Source: Marisediminicola sp040546025 (lineage in GTDB: Bacteria; Actinomycetota; Actinomycetes; Actinomycetales; Microbacteriaceae). From it: a DNA stretch of 64,000 bases. This document shows, one piece after another, positions 24,025 to 34,279 of this stretch; position 1 is the first letter of the stretch, and each line of letters opens with the position of its first letter. The notes below the pieces were generated by a model. It made no database searches, had not been told where the DNA came from, and saw only the letters and a list, made by a program, of their open reading frames with translations. The position numbers and the translations under genes are program-made. Location of the stretch: contig NZ_JBEPNA010000003.1 in NCBI RefSeq assembly GCF_040546025.1, positions 62,001 through 126,000 on the forward strand, written 5' to 3'.

Positions 24025-24885
24025 TCAGTACTTTTCGCCGTCGTCCCCGACACGCGGCGGGTTTATCCGCTTCGTCACCGTGTTGGCCGTGACGGGTGAG
24101 TAATGAGCCTCGTCGAGGCGGTTGCCGTCGTCGTCGAATGTGTCCTCGTTTGACCGACGGGCTGGTTCGATGAGCTCGGGAGTCCCGTCGGCGCCGCGCG
24201 GGGTCTCCTGCTGGGGGGCTGTGGCCGGGACCGGAATCGGGGCTGGGGCCGCGGGCGCGAAGGCGCGAGGCTGTGCCGCGTCGGCCTCCTGCTGCGACGG
24301 CTTCACAGTCGAGATAGGGCCGGTTTCGGAGGCCACCTGCGCGGCGGCCCAGGCCTGCTGCTGGGAGACGATGTCGTTCTTGTTCTTCGAGTCCTCGTAC
24401 GCCCACAGGTCGAGATCGTTCTTGAAGAGCTTCTTCGCGCGGCCGGGCTTGCCCTGCCAGGTCACCATGCGGTCGCGGAACTCGATCAGCGACTGCTCTG
24501 CCTGAAAGCTGAACGACACCGAGTCGCGCTTCATGCTCGTGATCTCGTGTGCGGCCCAGTCGGCGGCGAGACTCGAACCGGGCACCGCCAGCAGGCGCAC
24601 GCGCACGTCCGCCTCGCTCGCCACGTGGTCGGCGTGCTGCTGCTCTGGCACGCTCAGGGTGTTCCAGACGGATGCGCGGCGTGCCGCACCGATCATCGTC
24701 GCGACCGCTGAGACACGGTTTTCCCGGTCGTTGAGCGTGATGAGGCGCTTCGTCGAGCCGCGACCGATCAACGCCGCGACAATACCTGCGACGAGGATCG
24801 CGAGGAATGGGATGATGACGTTGCCCATCATCCGCTCGCCATCAGCCGATTCGAACCATGCGAGAAAATCGTTCCAGAGCTCCAT
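24025..24885 (-). CDS. Hypothetical single-pass membrane protein
   Basis: A 286-residue protein. An N-terminal hydrophobic helix (about residues 22-43, containing IIPFLAILVAGIVAALIG) is followed by a cytoplasmic helical domain with TKRLITLNDRENRVSAVATM and FRDRMVTWQGKPGRAKKLF. A low-complexity Pro/Ala/Gln-rich linker leads to an acidic C-terminus ending RINPPRVGDDGEKY. I recognise no domain. ATG 24885 (MELWNDFLAWFES) is preferred over an upstream in-frame start at 24924 because the longer version adds only a non-conserved-looking leader. No operon partner is obvious. Confidence 0.75.
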   Translation of the reverse strand: MELWNDFLAWFESADGERMMGNVIIPFLAILVAGIVAALIGRGSTKRLITLNDRENRVSAVATMIGAARRASVWNTLSVPEQQHADHVASEADVRVRLLAVPGSSLAADWAAHEITSMKRDSVSFSFQAEQSLIEFRDRMVTWQGKPGRAKKLFKNDLDLWAYEDSKNKNDIVSQQQAWAAAQVASETGPISTVKPSQQEADAAQPRAFAPAAPAPIPVPATAPQQETPRGADGTPELIEPARRSNEDTFDDDGNRLDEAHYSPVTANTVTKRINPPRVGDDGEKY

Positions 24886-24958
24886 GGGGGCAACATAACC
24901 CGAACTCGGGATCCGGCGGCCCACCGCACGCGAGTGTCATGAGAATCGCGGAGGGCGA

Positions 24959-25216
24959 CTACCGGGTGCGGAAGCACTCCACGGCGTCGTCCATCGCCCA
25001 GAACTCCCCGTCGATGAGCACACGCCGCTGCACGGACAAGAACCGTTTCGCGCGGTACCGGGTGCCACCTGGCGTGGTGACCAACTCGACGTAGCCGATT
25101 AGTTCGCCGACCGGGCGGACAACCCGCCACAGGCCGTCGTTGACTCGCACGAGGTTGAGTCCCGGTACCGCGGTGGCGCGGGATGCCGGGGCGGCGCGGT
25201 GTTCGATGGTGCGCAT
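24959..25216 (-). CDS. Small hypothetical protein
   Basis: 85 residues from ATG 25216. The sequence is beta-strand-like, with LWRVVRPVGELIGYVEL, GTRYRAKRFLSVQRR and DGEFWAMDDAVECFRTR. No membrane segment or known motif is seen. The amphipathic, basic-aromatic pattern resembles small conserved actinobacterial proteins that accompany regulatory genes, but no function can be assigned. It is upstream of the 24025-24885 gene on the same strand. Confidence 0.6.
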   Translation of the reverse strand: MRTIEHRAAPASRATAVPGLNLVRVNDGLWRVVRPVGELIGYVELVTTPGGTRYRAKRFLSVQRRVLIDGEFWAMDDAVECFRTR

Positions 25217-25350
25217 GAGGTGCCTTCCTGTCTGCCGCCCGGCCCAACGGTCTGTGTGCACACGACGGTAGGGGAGGCCGCCGACATTGGTCGGCGCGGG
25301 GCGCTTCTCGCCGGGAAAGTCCGAGCGCAACGGCATAGGTGAACTGCGGG

Positions 25351-26355
25351 TCAGCTGCGACCGGTTCCGTGCACGGCGAACTCGTCGATGGCGGCCAGTT
25401 CGTCGTCGCTCAGAGCAGCACCCTCGAGCGCTCGGATGTTGTCCTCGAGCTGGGCGACGCTCGAGGCGCCGATGAGCGCCGACGTCACCTGGGGGTGACG
25501 CAGCACCCAGGTCAAAGCGAGTTGGGCGAGGCTCTGCCCGCGCTGCCCGGCGATCTCGTTGAGCCCGCGGGCGCGGGTCAGGTACGTGTCGCTGATCACG
25601 TCCGACGACATCCACCGCCCCTCGGCCACGCGGGAGTCCGACGGGATGCCGTTCAGATAGCGGTCGGTCAGCAGCCCCTGCGACAGTGGAGAGAAGACAA
25701 TGCTTCCCATTCCCAGGTCATCGAGCACCGGGAGAAGGCCGTCTTCGATGTGGCGGTCGAACATGCTGAAGCGGGGCTGGTGAATGATCAGGGGGATCTT
25801 GTGCTCGGCGAGGGCCGCGTGCGCGGCGACGGTCTGCTCGGGCGAGTAGCTCGAGATTCCGACGTAGAGGGCGCGCCCTGAGTGCACCGCGGTCGCCAAG
25901 GCGCCCATCGTCTCCTCGATCGGCGTCTCCGGGTCGGGGCGGTGCGAGTAGAAGATGTCGACGTAGTCGAGCCCCATTCGCTCGAGGCTCTGGTCGAGGG
26001 AGGAGAGCAGGTACTTACGGGAGCCGAAGTCGCCGTACGGGCCAGGCCACATGTCGTATCCGGCCTTCGATGAAATGACCATTTCGTCGCGGTACGGGCG
26101 GAAGTCGTCGGCGAAGATGCGGCCGAAGTTGGTCTCGGCCGACCCGGCGGGCGGTCCGTAGTTGTTGGCGAGATCGAAGTGGGTCACGCCGAGGTCGAAC
26201 GCGCGTCGCAGGATGGCGCGCTGCGTCTCGACGGGCTTGTCGAATCCGAAATTGTTCCAGAGTCCCAGCGACACGGCGGGCAGTTTGAGACCGCTCCGGC
26301 CGACTCGGTTGTACTGGATCGATTCGTAGCGGGCGTGCTCAGCGCAATAGCTCAT
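25351..26355 (-). CDS. Aldo/keto reductase, YghZ/glyceraldehyde-3-phosphate reductase type
   Basis: A 334-residue aldo/keto reductase. The motif FDLANNYGPPAGSAETNFG carries the catalytic Asp and Tyr. The subfamily hallmark SSKAGYDMWPGPYGDFGSRKYL (seen over residues about 95-115) supplies the catalytic Lys, and FYSHRPDPETP supplies His. This combination is typical of YghZ/GpmR enzymes that reduce L-glyceraldehyde 3-phosphate and methylglyoxal-like aldehydes with NADPH. It is distinct from the AKR at 2313-3323. It diverges from msrA. Confidence 0.94.
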   Translation of the reverse strand: MSYCAEHARYESIQYNRVGRSGLKLPAVSLGLWNNFGFDKPVETQRAILRRAFDLGVTHFDLANNYGPPAGSAETNFGRIFADDFRPYRDEMVISSKAGYDMWPGPYGDFGSRKYLLSSLDQSLERMGLDYVDIFYSHRPDPETPIEETMGALATAVHSGRALYVGISSYSPEQTVAAHAALAEHKIPLIIHQPRFSMFDRHIEDGLLPVLDDLGMGSIVFSPLSQGLLTDRYLNGIPSDSRVAEGRWMSSDVISDTYLTRARGLNEIAGQRGQSLAQLALTWVLRHPQVTSALIGASSVAQLEDNIRALEGAALSDDELAAIDEFAVHGTGRS

Positions 26356-26460
26356 GCGGTCAGCCTACGGCCGGGCGATAGCGGGAATGCCCTCCCGACG
26401 TGCGCTGTTGTCGAGGAAGGCGCTCAGCTAACCCGCTGCGCCGGAAAGTAGGCTCACACA

Positions 26461-26988
26461 ATGCAAACTCTCGTACTGGCCGGTGGCTGTTTCTGGTGTC
26501 TCGATGCGGTCTACCGCGTACTCAAGGGAGTCGACTCGGTCGTCTCCGGCTACACCGGGGGAGCGGATGCGCATCCGACCTACGAGTCGGTCTGCACCGG
26601 GCGCACCGGCCATGCCGAGGCGGTCGCCGTGACCTTCGACCCCGAGGTCATCCCCGCGGAGGTCATTCTCGACGTCTTCTTCACGCTGCACGATCCCCGG
26701 CAGCTGAACCGGCAGGGCGCAGACGTCGGCACGCAATACCGCTCGGCGATGTTCTACACCGATGAGGCCCAGCGCGAACTGTTCGAGGCCGCACGCGATC
26801 GCGCCTCCGAAGTGTGGGACGGGGGAATCGTCACCGAGATCAGCCCGCTCGGGGAGTGGTTCGAGGCCGAGTCCTACCATCAGGATTTCTTCGCGAAGAA
26901 TCCCGGCCAGGGGTACTGCATGGCTGTCGCGCTTCCTAAGGTGAATAAGGTGCGCAAGTCGTACGCTGGTTACATTCTCGCTTCCTGA
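26461..26988 (+). CDS. msrA: Peptide-methionine (S)-S-oxide reductase
   Basis: A 175-residue MsrA that repairs methionine S-sulfoxide. The catalytic motif is GGCFWC (Cys10, with Cys13). Other family blocks are YTGGADAHPTYESVCTGRTGHAEAV and DVGTQYRSAMFY, and the resolving-Cys region is GQGYCMAVALPKV. The short N-terminus starts directly at MQTLVLAGGCFW. The next gene follows after 31 nt with a good Shine-Dalgarno. Confidence 0.97.
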   Translation: MQTLVLAGGCFWCLDAVYRVLKGVDSVVSGYTGGADAHPTYESVCTGRTGHAEAVAVTFDPEVIPAEVILDVFFTLHDPRQLNRQGADVGTQYRSAMFYTDEAQRELFEAARDRASEVWDGGIVTEISPLGEWFEAESYHQDFFAKNPGQGYCMAVALPKVNKVRKSYAGYILAS

Positions 26989-27019
26989 TCGCGGGCACAC
27001 TAGAAAAAGGAGCTCAACG

Positions 27020-27238
27020 ATGAGCAACGAAAACCTCACCCTGACCGGTCAGACCTGGGTCGCCTTCGGGCCGGCCGGCGCGGTCGGATCGATCCACCGG
27101 GTCGAAAACGGCTACACCTTCAAGCTGCTCCGGGACGAGCAGTTCCGTTCCGTGTACCCGTCGCTGGAGGTGGCGAAGAGCGCACTGCACGCCGCCCTGC
27201 TGCCGGGATCGGAGTGGCCGGAGTTCCGCGAGCACTGA
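27020..27238 (+). CDS. Small conserved hypothetical protein
   Basis: 72 residues with an AAAAGGAG Shine-Dalgarno upstream. Sequence features are GQTWVAFGPAGAVGSIHRVENGYTFKLL and YPSLEVAKSALHAALLPGSEWPEF, consistent with a small beta-beta-alpha fold. It follows msrA closely and may be cotranscribed. There is no recognised motif. Confidence 0.75.
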   Translation: MSNENLTLTGQTWVAFGPAGAVGSIHRVENGYTFKLLRDEQFRSVYPSLEVAKSALHAALLPGSEWPEFREH

Positions 27239-27344
27239 CTCGCGACAGGCCTCATCACCCCTGCACAGGCTGTCCGTGGCGGCGGCTCTCCCCGGAACAA
27301 GAGACGCCGCCCGGTCGGCACCTGCGCCTCGGCACACTGGCGGC

Positions 27345-27896
27345 ATGACGACAGACACAATCATCATCACCGGCAACGTGGCATCCGCGCCCAATCACTA
27401 CACCAGCCGCGATGGCGTGGCGATCACACGGTTCCGCCTCGCCTCAAACCTGGGTTACTTCGACAAGAGATTGAACAAGTGGGTCGAGACAGAGACCAAC
27501 TTCTACTCGGTCTCCACCTACCGCAAGCTCGCCGTCAACGCCTATGCCTCGCTGAACAGCGGCGATGCCGTGGTGTTGAGCGGACGGCTGCACATCCGGC
27601 CGTGGCAGACCGCCGATAAGGCCGGCACCAACATCGATATCGACGTCGACTGGATGGGGCACGACCTGACGCTCGGGACGGCGAGATGGACGAGATCATC
27701 GGCGGTCGCGGCACACGATCAGGGTCCAGCGGCGGGCGAACCGGCCGAGGCGGCGCACACGTGGTCGGAGGCCGCCGCGCCGCCGGATGCCGATCAGGCC
27801 CAGTTCGGTGCTGGCGGCACCGCTCAGGCGGATTTCGACAGTGCCGAATCCCAGACGGGCCTTCGAGTCGACGATGAGGCCAGCGTGCCGTTCTAA
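27345..27896 (+). CDS. Single-stranded DNA-binding protein paralogue
   Basis: A 183-residue SSB. The OB fold spans about residues 1-110: IIITGNVASAPNHYTSRDGVAITRF, then NFYSVSTYRKLAVNAYASLNSGDAVVLSGRL. A low-complexity acidic tail ends DDEASVPF, the SSB-type protein-interaction tip. The position away from rpsF/rpsR and the unusual Tyr/Trp pattern mark it as the accessory SSB paralogue seen in many actinobacteria, rather than the main replicative one. ATG 27345 is chosen. Confidence 0.9.
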   Translation: MTTDTIIITGNVASAPNHYTSRDGVAITRFRLASNLGYFDKRLNKWVETETNFYSVSTYRKLAVNAYASLNSGDAVVLSGRLHIRPWQTADKAGTNIDIDVDWMGHDLTLGTARWTRSSAVAAHDQGPAAGEPAEAAHTWSEAAAPPDADQAQFGAGGTAQADFDSAESQTGLRVDDEASVPF

Positions 27897-27906
27897 GCTT
27901 GCACCG

Positions 27907-28443
27907 ATGAGTGCACCACGCAGACGGATCCGCACCGCGGCGCACGGGTCGGCGATGGCTGCCGCGACTCTGGGAATCGCCGTCGCTGTCGCCCTCGCCG
28001 GATGCGGGGTGAGTGACCCGCAGGCTCGGCCCTCCTCCGCGGCAGTCGATCCCTCGGGCGAGCCCGGGCCCGCGCCGGCGCCAGACACAGCTCCGCCGCC
28101 CGAGCCCGAGCCGGCGGCGCAGTTCGACCCCGACGCCACCGCCGACGAGAATCTCGCCTACTTCGACGACGTGAACTCCCGCTTTCTTGCGGCCGATCCG
28201 TCGCCTGGAGGGCGCCCAATCGTCGACAACCTCGTGGCCGCGGGATTCGACCGCGAAGCGATGGAGCTGACACGCGACACGACACCGATCGGCCGGCCGG
28301 CCGACTCTGTGCAGTTCTCGGTGCGCGTCGGCGATGCCTGCCTCGTCGGTCAGGCGAGCGATTCGGGCTACGTCGGAATCGTGGGGCCCGTGCTCAGCGG
28401 CTCGAGGTGCCTCATTGGAGAGCTCCGCCCGATCGACTGGTAG
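27907..28443 (+). CDS. Putative lipoprotein (DUF6993-like)
   Basis: A 178-residue exported lipoprotein. A basic N-terminus and hydrophobic core lead to the lipobox ALAGC, followed by a Pro/Ala/Glu-rich spacer. The C-terminal domain contains DVNSRFLAADPSPGGRPIVDNLVAAGFD and two Cys (VGDACLVGQA, GSRCLIGELRPI) likely to be disulfide-bonded. It resembles the DUF6993 family by memory of the sequence pattern, and its function is unknown. It lies 10 nt after the SSB gene and just before ettA. Confidence 0.75.
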   Translation: MSAPRRRIRTAAHGSAMAAATLGIAVAVALAGCGVSDPQARPSSAAVDPSGEPGPAPAPDTAPPPEPEPAAQFDPDATADENLAYFDDVNSRFLAADPSPGGRPIVDNLVAAGFDREAMELTRDTTPIGRPADSVQFSVRVGDACLVGQASDSGYVGIVGPVLSGSRCLIGELRPIDW

Positions 28444-28502
28444 CGCCCGGCCGTTGGGCCAGGGCGGGAAAAGTAGCGCCGCTGGCAAATAGACTGGGGT
28501 AC

Positions 28503-30185
<1,683 letters not shown>

Positions 30186-30191
30186 CCCGGG

Positions 30192-30668
30192 GTGACACGC
30201 CTCCACGTCATCATTCCGCTGCGCTGGTCGGACTTTGACGCCTACGCGCACGTCAACAACGCCGAGATGCTGCGCTTGCTCGAAGAGGCCCGCATCGAGG
30301 CGTTCTGGCGGCCTGACGACGGCGGGGTCGCCGGTGCCACCGCGATACTCGATGCGCGGCCCGGAGCGGAGACGATCGCGCTGATCGCGCGCCAAGAAGT
30401 CGAGTATCTGGCCCCGATTCCCTACATGCGGGCGCCGATCGACATCGAGCTGTGGATCGGCCGGATCGGCGGGGCAAGCCTCGAGGTCTGCTACGAGCTG
30501 TACTCGCCTGTCGGTGTGAGCCCGCGGGTGCTGTTCACCCGCGCCGCGACGACTCTCGTCATGGTCACCGCGGCGACGGGCCGCCCGGAGCGGATCAGCG
30601 ATGAGCTCCGGCACGTCTGGGAGCCGTATGTCGAGGAGCCGGTGAGCTTCACCAAGCGCGGCCGCTGA
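30192..30668 (+). CDS. Acyl-CoA thioesterase, 4HBT hotdog family
   Basis: A 158-residue hotdog-fold protein. The catalytic region RWSDFDAYAHVNNAEMLRLLEEARIEAF has the Asp of 4-hydroxybenzoyl-CoA thioesterases. Later strands include ALIARQEVEYLAPIPY and SLEVCYELYSP. It hydrolyses acyl-CoA thioesters. The GTG at 30192 lies 6 nt after ettA, so translation is likely coupled. It converges with tesB, another thioesterase of unrelated (double hotdog) type. Confidence 0.93.
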   Translation: MTRLHVIIPLRWSDFDAYAHVNNAEMLRLLEEARIEAFWRPDDGGVAGATAILDARPGAETIALIARQEVEYLAPIPYMRAPIDIELWIGRIGGASLEVCYELYSPVGVSPRVLFTRAATTLVMVTAATGRPERISDELRHVWEPYVEEPVSFTKRGR

Positions 30669-30690
30669 CCGCACGATGGTCCTGCGCCGA

Positions 30691-31560
30691 TCAGGAGCGC
30701 GGAACCCTCACCATTCCCTCTTGCGCGACACTGGCGAGGAGCCGCCCGGCGCGGTCGTAGATGCGACCGAGGGAGAGCCCGCGCCCGCCTCGCGCGTTGG
30801 GCGATCCCTGCACGTACAGCATCCATTCGTCCACGCGGCCGAACCGGTGGAACCACATCGCGTGGTCGAGGCTCGCGGCCTTCAGCCCCGGGGTGGCCCA
30901 GGCGACGCCGTGCCGGCGGAAGATCGGCTCCAGGATCGAGTAGTCACTCGCATAGGCGAGCGCCGCGCGGTGCAGGTTCGGGTCGTCCGGGAGTGTTCCG
31001 ATGGCCTTGATCCACACGGCCTGGTGGGCGACGTGGGCGCCCTCGACGCTGAGGAAGACGGGGGAGGGCACGTGCCGCATGTCGAACGGGCGCTCGAACG
31101 CCCAGTACCTCGCGATCGGGTGGTCGACCTTGCCCAGGGCCTCGGCGGCGCTCGGCAGGCTCTCCGGATCGGGGATGTCGGCCGGCATGTCGATCTGGTG
31201 CTCGACCCCCTCGTCCTCATCCTGGAACGACGCGATCATCGAGAGGATCGGGTTGCCCTCCTGGTAGGCCTGGGTGCGCCGGGTCGAGAACGACCGGCCG
31301 TCGTGAATTCGGTCGACTGAGAACGTGATCGGCAGGCTCACATCGCCCGGGCGGAGGAAGTAGCCGTGCATCGAGTGCACGAACCGGCCCTCGGGGATGG
31401 TGCGCATCGCGGCGACGAGGGACTGGGCGAGAACCTGCCCGCCGAATACCCGGCCAAGCGGCATCCACTGGCTCGGACCGGTGAAGATGTCCTCGCTCGT
31501 GCGGGCTCCGGTGTCGGTGAGATCGAGGGCCGTCAACAGCCCGGCGAGGGGGTCGGTCAT
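30691..31560 (-). CDS. tesB: Acyl-CoA thioesterase II
   Basis: A 289-residue double-hotdog thioesterase. Family blocks are GRVFGGQVLAQSL, HSMHGYFLRPGD, GRSFSTRRTQAYQEG, DYSILEP and SLDHAMWFHR. The catalytic Asp/Thr/Gln region is present. ATG 31560 has GGGAGAG 4 nt upstream and gives the normal length, so the longer frame to 31608 is not used. It hydrolyses medium- and long-chain acyl-CoA. It diverges from the 31630 gene. Confidence 0.95.
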   Translation of the reverse strand: MTDPLAGLLTALDLTDTGARTSEDIFTGPSQWMPLGRVFGGQVLAQSLVAAMRTIPEGRFVHSMHGYFLRPGDVSLPITFSVDRIHDGRSFSTRRTQAYQEGNPILSMIASFQDEDEGVEHQIDMPADIPDPESLPSAAEALGKVDHPIARYWAFERPFDMRHVPSPVFLSVEGAHVAHQAVWIKAIGTLPDDPNLHRAALAYASDYSILEPIFRRHGVAWATPGLKAASLDHAMWFHRFGRVDEWMLYVQGSPNARGGRGLSLGRIYDRAGRLLASVAQEGMVRVPRS

Positions 31561-31629
31561 GCGCTCTCCCGAGGTCGTCGTGCGGGGCGGTACCCGGGCG
31601 GGCGCCATAGTGGGTATTTTAGAGTGCAG

Positions 31630-32304
31630 ATGAGCCTCGAATTTTCCCTTACTGACTCCTTGTCACTCAACGACCTGCAGGTCTACCTCGGTCGCGCCGG
31701 TCGTGTCGAGGACGGTTCCGTGCGCCTGATCGCCGACGGCAGTGTGCTCGCGGTCTATGTCGCGGTGTTCTATCCGTCCGGGCTGCTCGACCAGAGCCCG
31801 ACGGTGCTGGGGCTGCGAACATTCGAGCTCTCGGCCCCGGCCGCCTTCGACGTCGTCGTGCCGGTCAGGTCGCTCCTCGAGCGCCTCGCGCGCCTGGAGG
31901 GCGACGCCGGGCGGTCGGCCGATGCCCCCGTTGTGGTGAGCGTGCCGATGCAGGTCTACACCGTGACCTGGGCGGCGATCTCGCCGCCGCGGGGAGGCTG
32001 GAAGAGCCTCGACCCCACGGAGTCCAGCGTGCTCGAGCCCGTCGCGAAGGCGGGAATCGACGAGGTCGCCCAGGCGATCCCCGCCGGTACCGGGGAGCAG
32101 ATCGTGCACCGCGTGCGCGCCGAAGTATGGGGCCGGCCGATCCCGGGCCTCGAACACGTTCCGGCCGGCGGGGCGTTCGCCGCGCTGTCCCTCGGCTTCC
32201 TCTGCGAGCAGGTGCGCATCTTCGAGACCGGACCGTGGACGCGCCTGTCGACCGAGCGTGGGCACGTGCTGATCAAGCGCAAGGCCTGGTCACTGCTGGG
32301 CTGA
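31630..32304 (+). CDS. Conserved actinobacterial hypothetical protein
   Basis: A 224-residue protein without signal or membrane segment. Recognisable stretches are SLNDLQVYLGRAGRVEDGSVRLIADG, VLAVYVAVFYPSGLLDQSPTVLGLRTFEL and RVRAEVWGRPIPGLEHVPAGGAFAALSLGFL. The beta-rich N-terminus and helical C-terminus suggest two domains. I cannot assign a family. ATG 31630 is chosen over a GTG at 31624. It diverges from tesB and converges with the MDMPI-like gene. Confidence 0.8.
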   Translation: MSLEFSLTDSLSLNDLQVYLGRAGRVEDGSVRLIADGSVLAVYVAVFYPSGLLDQSPTVLGLRTFELSAPAAFDVVVPVRSLLERLARLEGDAGRSADAPVVVSVPMQVYTVTWAAISPPRGGWKSLDPTESSVLEPVAKAGIDEVAQAIPAGTGEQIVHRVRAEVWGRPIPGLEHVPAGGAFAALSLGFLCEQVRIFETGPWTRLSTERGHVLIKRKAWSLLG

Positions 32305-32310
32305 GCGCGG

Positions 32311-32979
32311 TCACTCGCCGGTCTGCGGCAGCTTCCCGCTGCGGCCGGCGAGGAACAGGATGATCGACTCGGCGGTGCCGGCCAGCTCCGGTCCCCGTCC
32401 GACCGTCCACTCGGCATCCGTCGCGCGCAGCGCCCGCCCGCGGGTCACCGCCGTAATCGGTGTCGATGCCGCGAGCGTGGTGGCGAGGGCGACGGCACCG
32501 GTCGCCTCGCTCGGGAACGCGAGCGGCCGCCCGAGAGACCCGGCGATGTCGTACCCGTCCACAATCACGGCGCAGAGTCCGGCGACGCCGTGCGGGCCAC
32601 GTCGGGCGACCCTGTCGCCAGCGACGGCCCGAAGCCGCCGGAGCAGCACGACCGGATCCGCACCGCCGAGCCGAACCGCGATGATCCGCCGGCCGCGGGC
32701 CGGGGAGCCCCGTCCGATGAGGATGCCCCGCAACCAGCTTCGAGCGCGGTCCGTCCCGCTGCTCTCGAGGCGCCAGAGGAGGTACCCGGCCACGTCGCGC
32801 ACGCGCCATCCGTCGCGCAGGCTCGGGGCGTCCCAGTGCTCGCCGGTCGCACCGTCGAGCAGATCACACACGAGCAGGAGACACTGTCCCGCGAGCGGTC
32901 GCCAGTCGTTCGTGACCGTCGACTCGTCGCCGCCGCCGCCACGCTGGCTCAGGGGAAGGTGGCGGGAGAAGTCGGACAA
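32311..32979 (-). CDS. Maleylpyruvate isomerase-like (MDMPI/DinB fold) protein
   Basis: A 222-residue protein with the four-helix MDMPI N-terminal pattern. It contains DWRPLAGQCLLLVCDLL and WDAPSLRDGWRVRDVAGYLLWR, followed by HGVAGLCAVIVDGYDIAG. Family members are metal- and mycothiol-dependent isomerases or other thiol-using enzymes. The frame extends to a GTG at 32997. A TTG at 32979 lies 5 nt after a perfect GGAGG and is the better start. It diverges from the MFS gene. The substrate is unknown. Confidence 0.82.
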   Translation of the reverse strand: MSDFSRHLPLSQRGGGGDESTVTNDWRPLAGQCLLLVCDLLDGATGEHWDAPSLRDGWRVRDVAGYLLWRLESSGTDRARSWLRGILIGRGSPARGRRIIAVRLGGADPVVLLRRLRAVAGDRVARRGPHGVAGLCAVIVDGYDIAGSLGRPLAFPSEATGAVALATTLAASTPITAVTRGRALRATDAEWTVGRGPELAGTAESIILFLAGRSGKLPQTGE

Positions 32980-33018
32980 GGAGACCTCCGGAATCACTGG
33001 TGGGTATGCTCAAAGATA

Positions 33019-34263
33019 ATGCCTGACACAAGCCCTCTGCCGCTGTGGGCAGGCCGAAGTCTCGCCCTCGTCGGCATCCTTCTCATGGCGCTCAACCTGC
33101 GCACGGCGGTGGCCGCCATCTCGCCCATCGTCGCCGAGGTCCGTGCGGACATCCCGCTCGACACCCTCGGCCTCGGCATCATCGGCGCGCTGCCGCCGGT
33201 CGCGTTCGCGCTCTCCGGTCTGTTCGGGGCGCGGCTCGGACGCCGCTTCGGTCTGGAACCGCTGCTGCTCGCGGCGATCGGCATGATGGTGACCGGGCAC
33301 CTCCTCCGCGGCAGTGCGGACAGCTACCAGGCCCTGCTCGCCGGCAGCGTCGTCGCGTTCGCCGGGATCGGGATCGGCAACATCCTGCTCCCGCCGCTCG
33401 TGAAGCAGTACTTCCCCGACCGCATCGCGCTTATGACCACTGCCTACGCGTCGTTCATGGCAATCAGCGGCGCAGTGCCGGCACTGCTCGCCGCACCCGC
33501 CGCCGAGGCCGCCGGATGGCGCGCGTCGCTCGGAATGTGGTCGATCCTCGCCGCGGTGACGCTCGTGCCGTGGCTGGTCGTGATCGTCAGGACGCATCGT
33601 GAGCGGCGGGCGCTGGGACCGGATGCGGGGGCGCGCGGCACCCGGCCGACCGCCCACCACCACACGGCGATGTGGCGGTCACGCACCGCGTGGGCGCTGG
33701 CGATGGTCTTCTCCCTCACCTCGTTCCAGGTGTATGCCCTCATCTCCTGGCTTCCCCGGCTGCTGATCGAGACGGCAGGCGTCTCGCCCCTCGCTGCGGG
33801 TGGCTACCTCGCGCTCTACGTCGCGCTCGGCCTGCCCCTCGCAATCGTGATCCCGCGGGTCATCAGCCGCCTCGCCGACGTCAGCATCCTCGTCTTCCTG
33901 AGCATCACCCTGCTCGTCGTCGGGTACGGCGGACTGCTGCTTGCACCCGGCGGCCTGCTCGCCCTGTGGGTCAGCTGTTCGGGGATCGGCACGATCATGT
34001 TCCCGGGGGTCCTGACGCTCATCAACCTGCGCACGCGCACGACCAACGGGTCCGCCGCGCTCAGCGGCTTCGCGCAGGGAATCGGGTATACCGTCGCCGT
34101 GGCCGGCCCTGTGTCGTTCGGCCTGCTGCACGACGCGACCGGCGGCTGGACCCTGCCGCTCGTCACGCTGATCGCGGCGGCCCTCGCGTGCGTCATCCCG
34201 GCGCTGATGCTCCGCCAGCGGTCGTTCGTCGAAGACGAGATCGCCGACTCGCTCGCGCACTGA
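33019..34263 (+). CDS. MFS transporter, CynX/NimT type
   Basis: A 414-residue transporter with 12 predicted helices. The N-terminal motif ALNLRTAVAAISPIVAEV and GLFGARLGRRFGLEPLLLAAIG match the CynX/NimT (cyanate permease, nitroimidazole exporter) MFS subgroup. A cytoplasmic loop with HRERRALGPDAG separates the halves, and the second half starts TAWALAMVFSLTSFQVYALISWLPRLL. The substrate is unknown, and drug or metabolite export is likely. It converges with the ROK gene. Confidence 0.92.
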   Translation: MPDTSPLPLWAGRSLALVGILLMALNLRTAVAAISPIVAEVRADIPLDTLGLGIIGALPPVAFALSGLFGARLGRRFGLEPLLLAAIGMMVTGHLLRGSADSYQALLAGSVVAFAGIGIGNILLPPLVKQYFPDRIALMTTAYASFMAISGAVPALLAAPAAEAAGWRASLGMWSILAAVTLVPWLVVIVRTHRERRALGPDAGARGTRPTAHHHTAMWRSRTAWALAMVFSLTSFQVYALISWLPRLLIETAGVSPLAAGGYLALYVALGLPLAIVIPRVISRLADVSILVFLSITLLVVGYGGLLLAPGGLLALWVSCSGIGTIMFPGVLTLINLRTRTTNGSAALSGFAQGIGYTVAVAGPVSFGLLHDATGGWTLPLVTLIAAALACVIPALMLRQRSFVEDEIADSLAH

Positions 34264-34279
34264 GTGCGTTCGGCCGGCG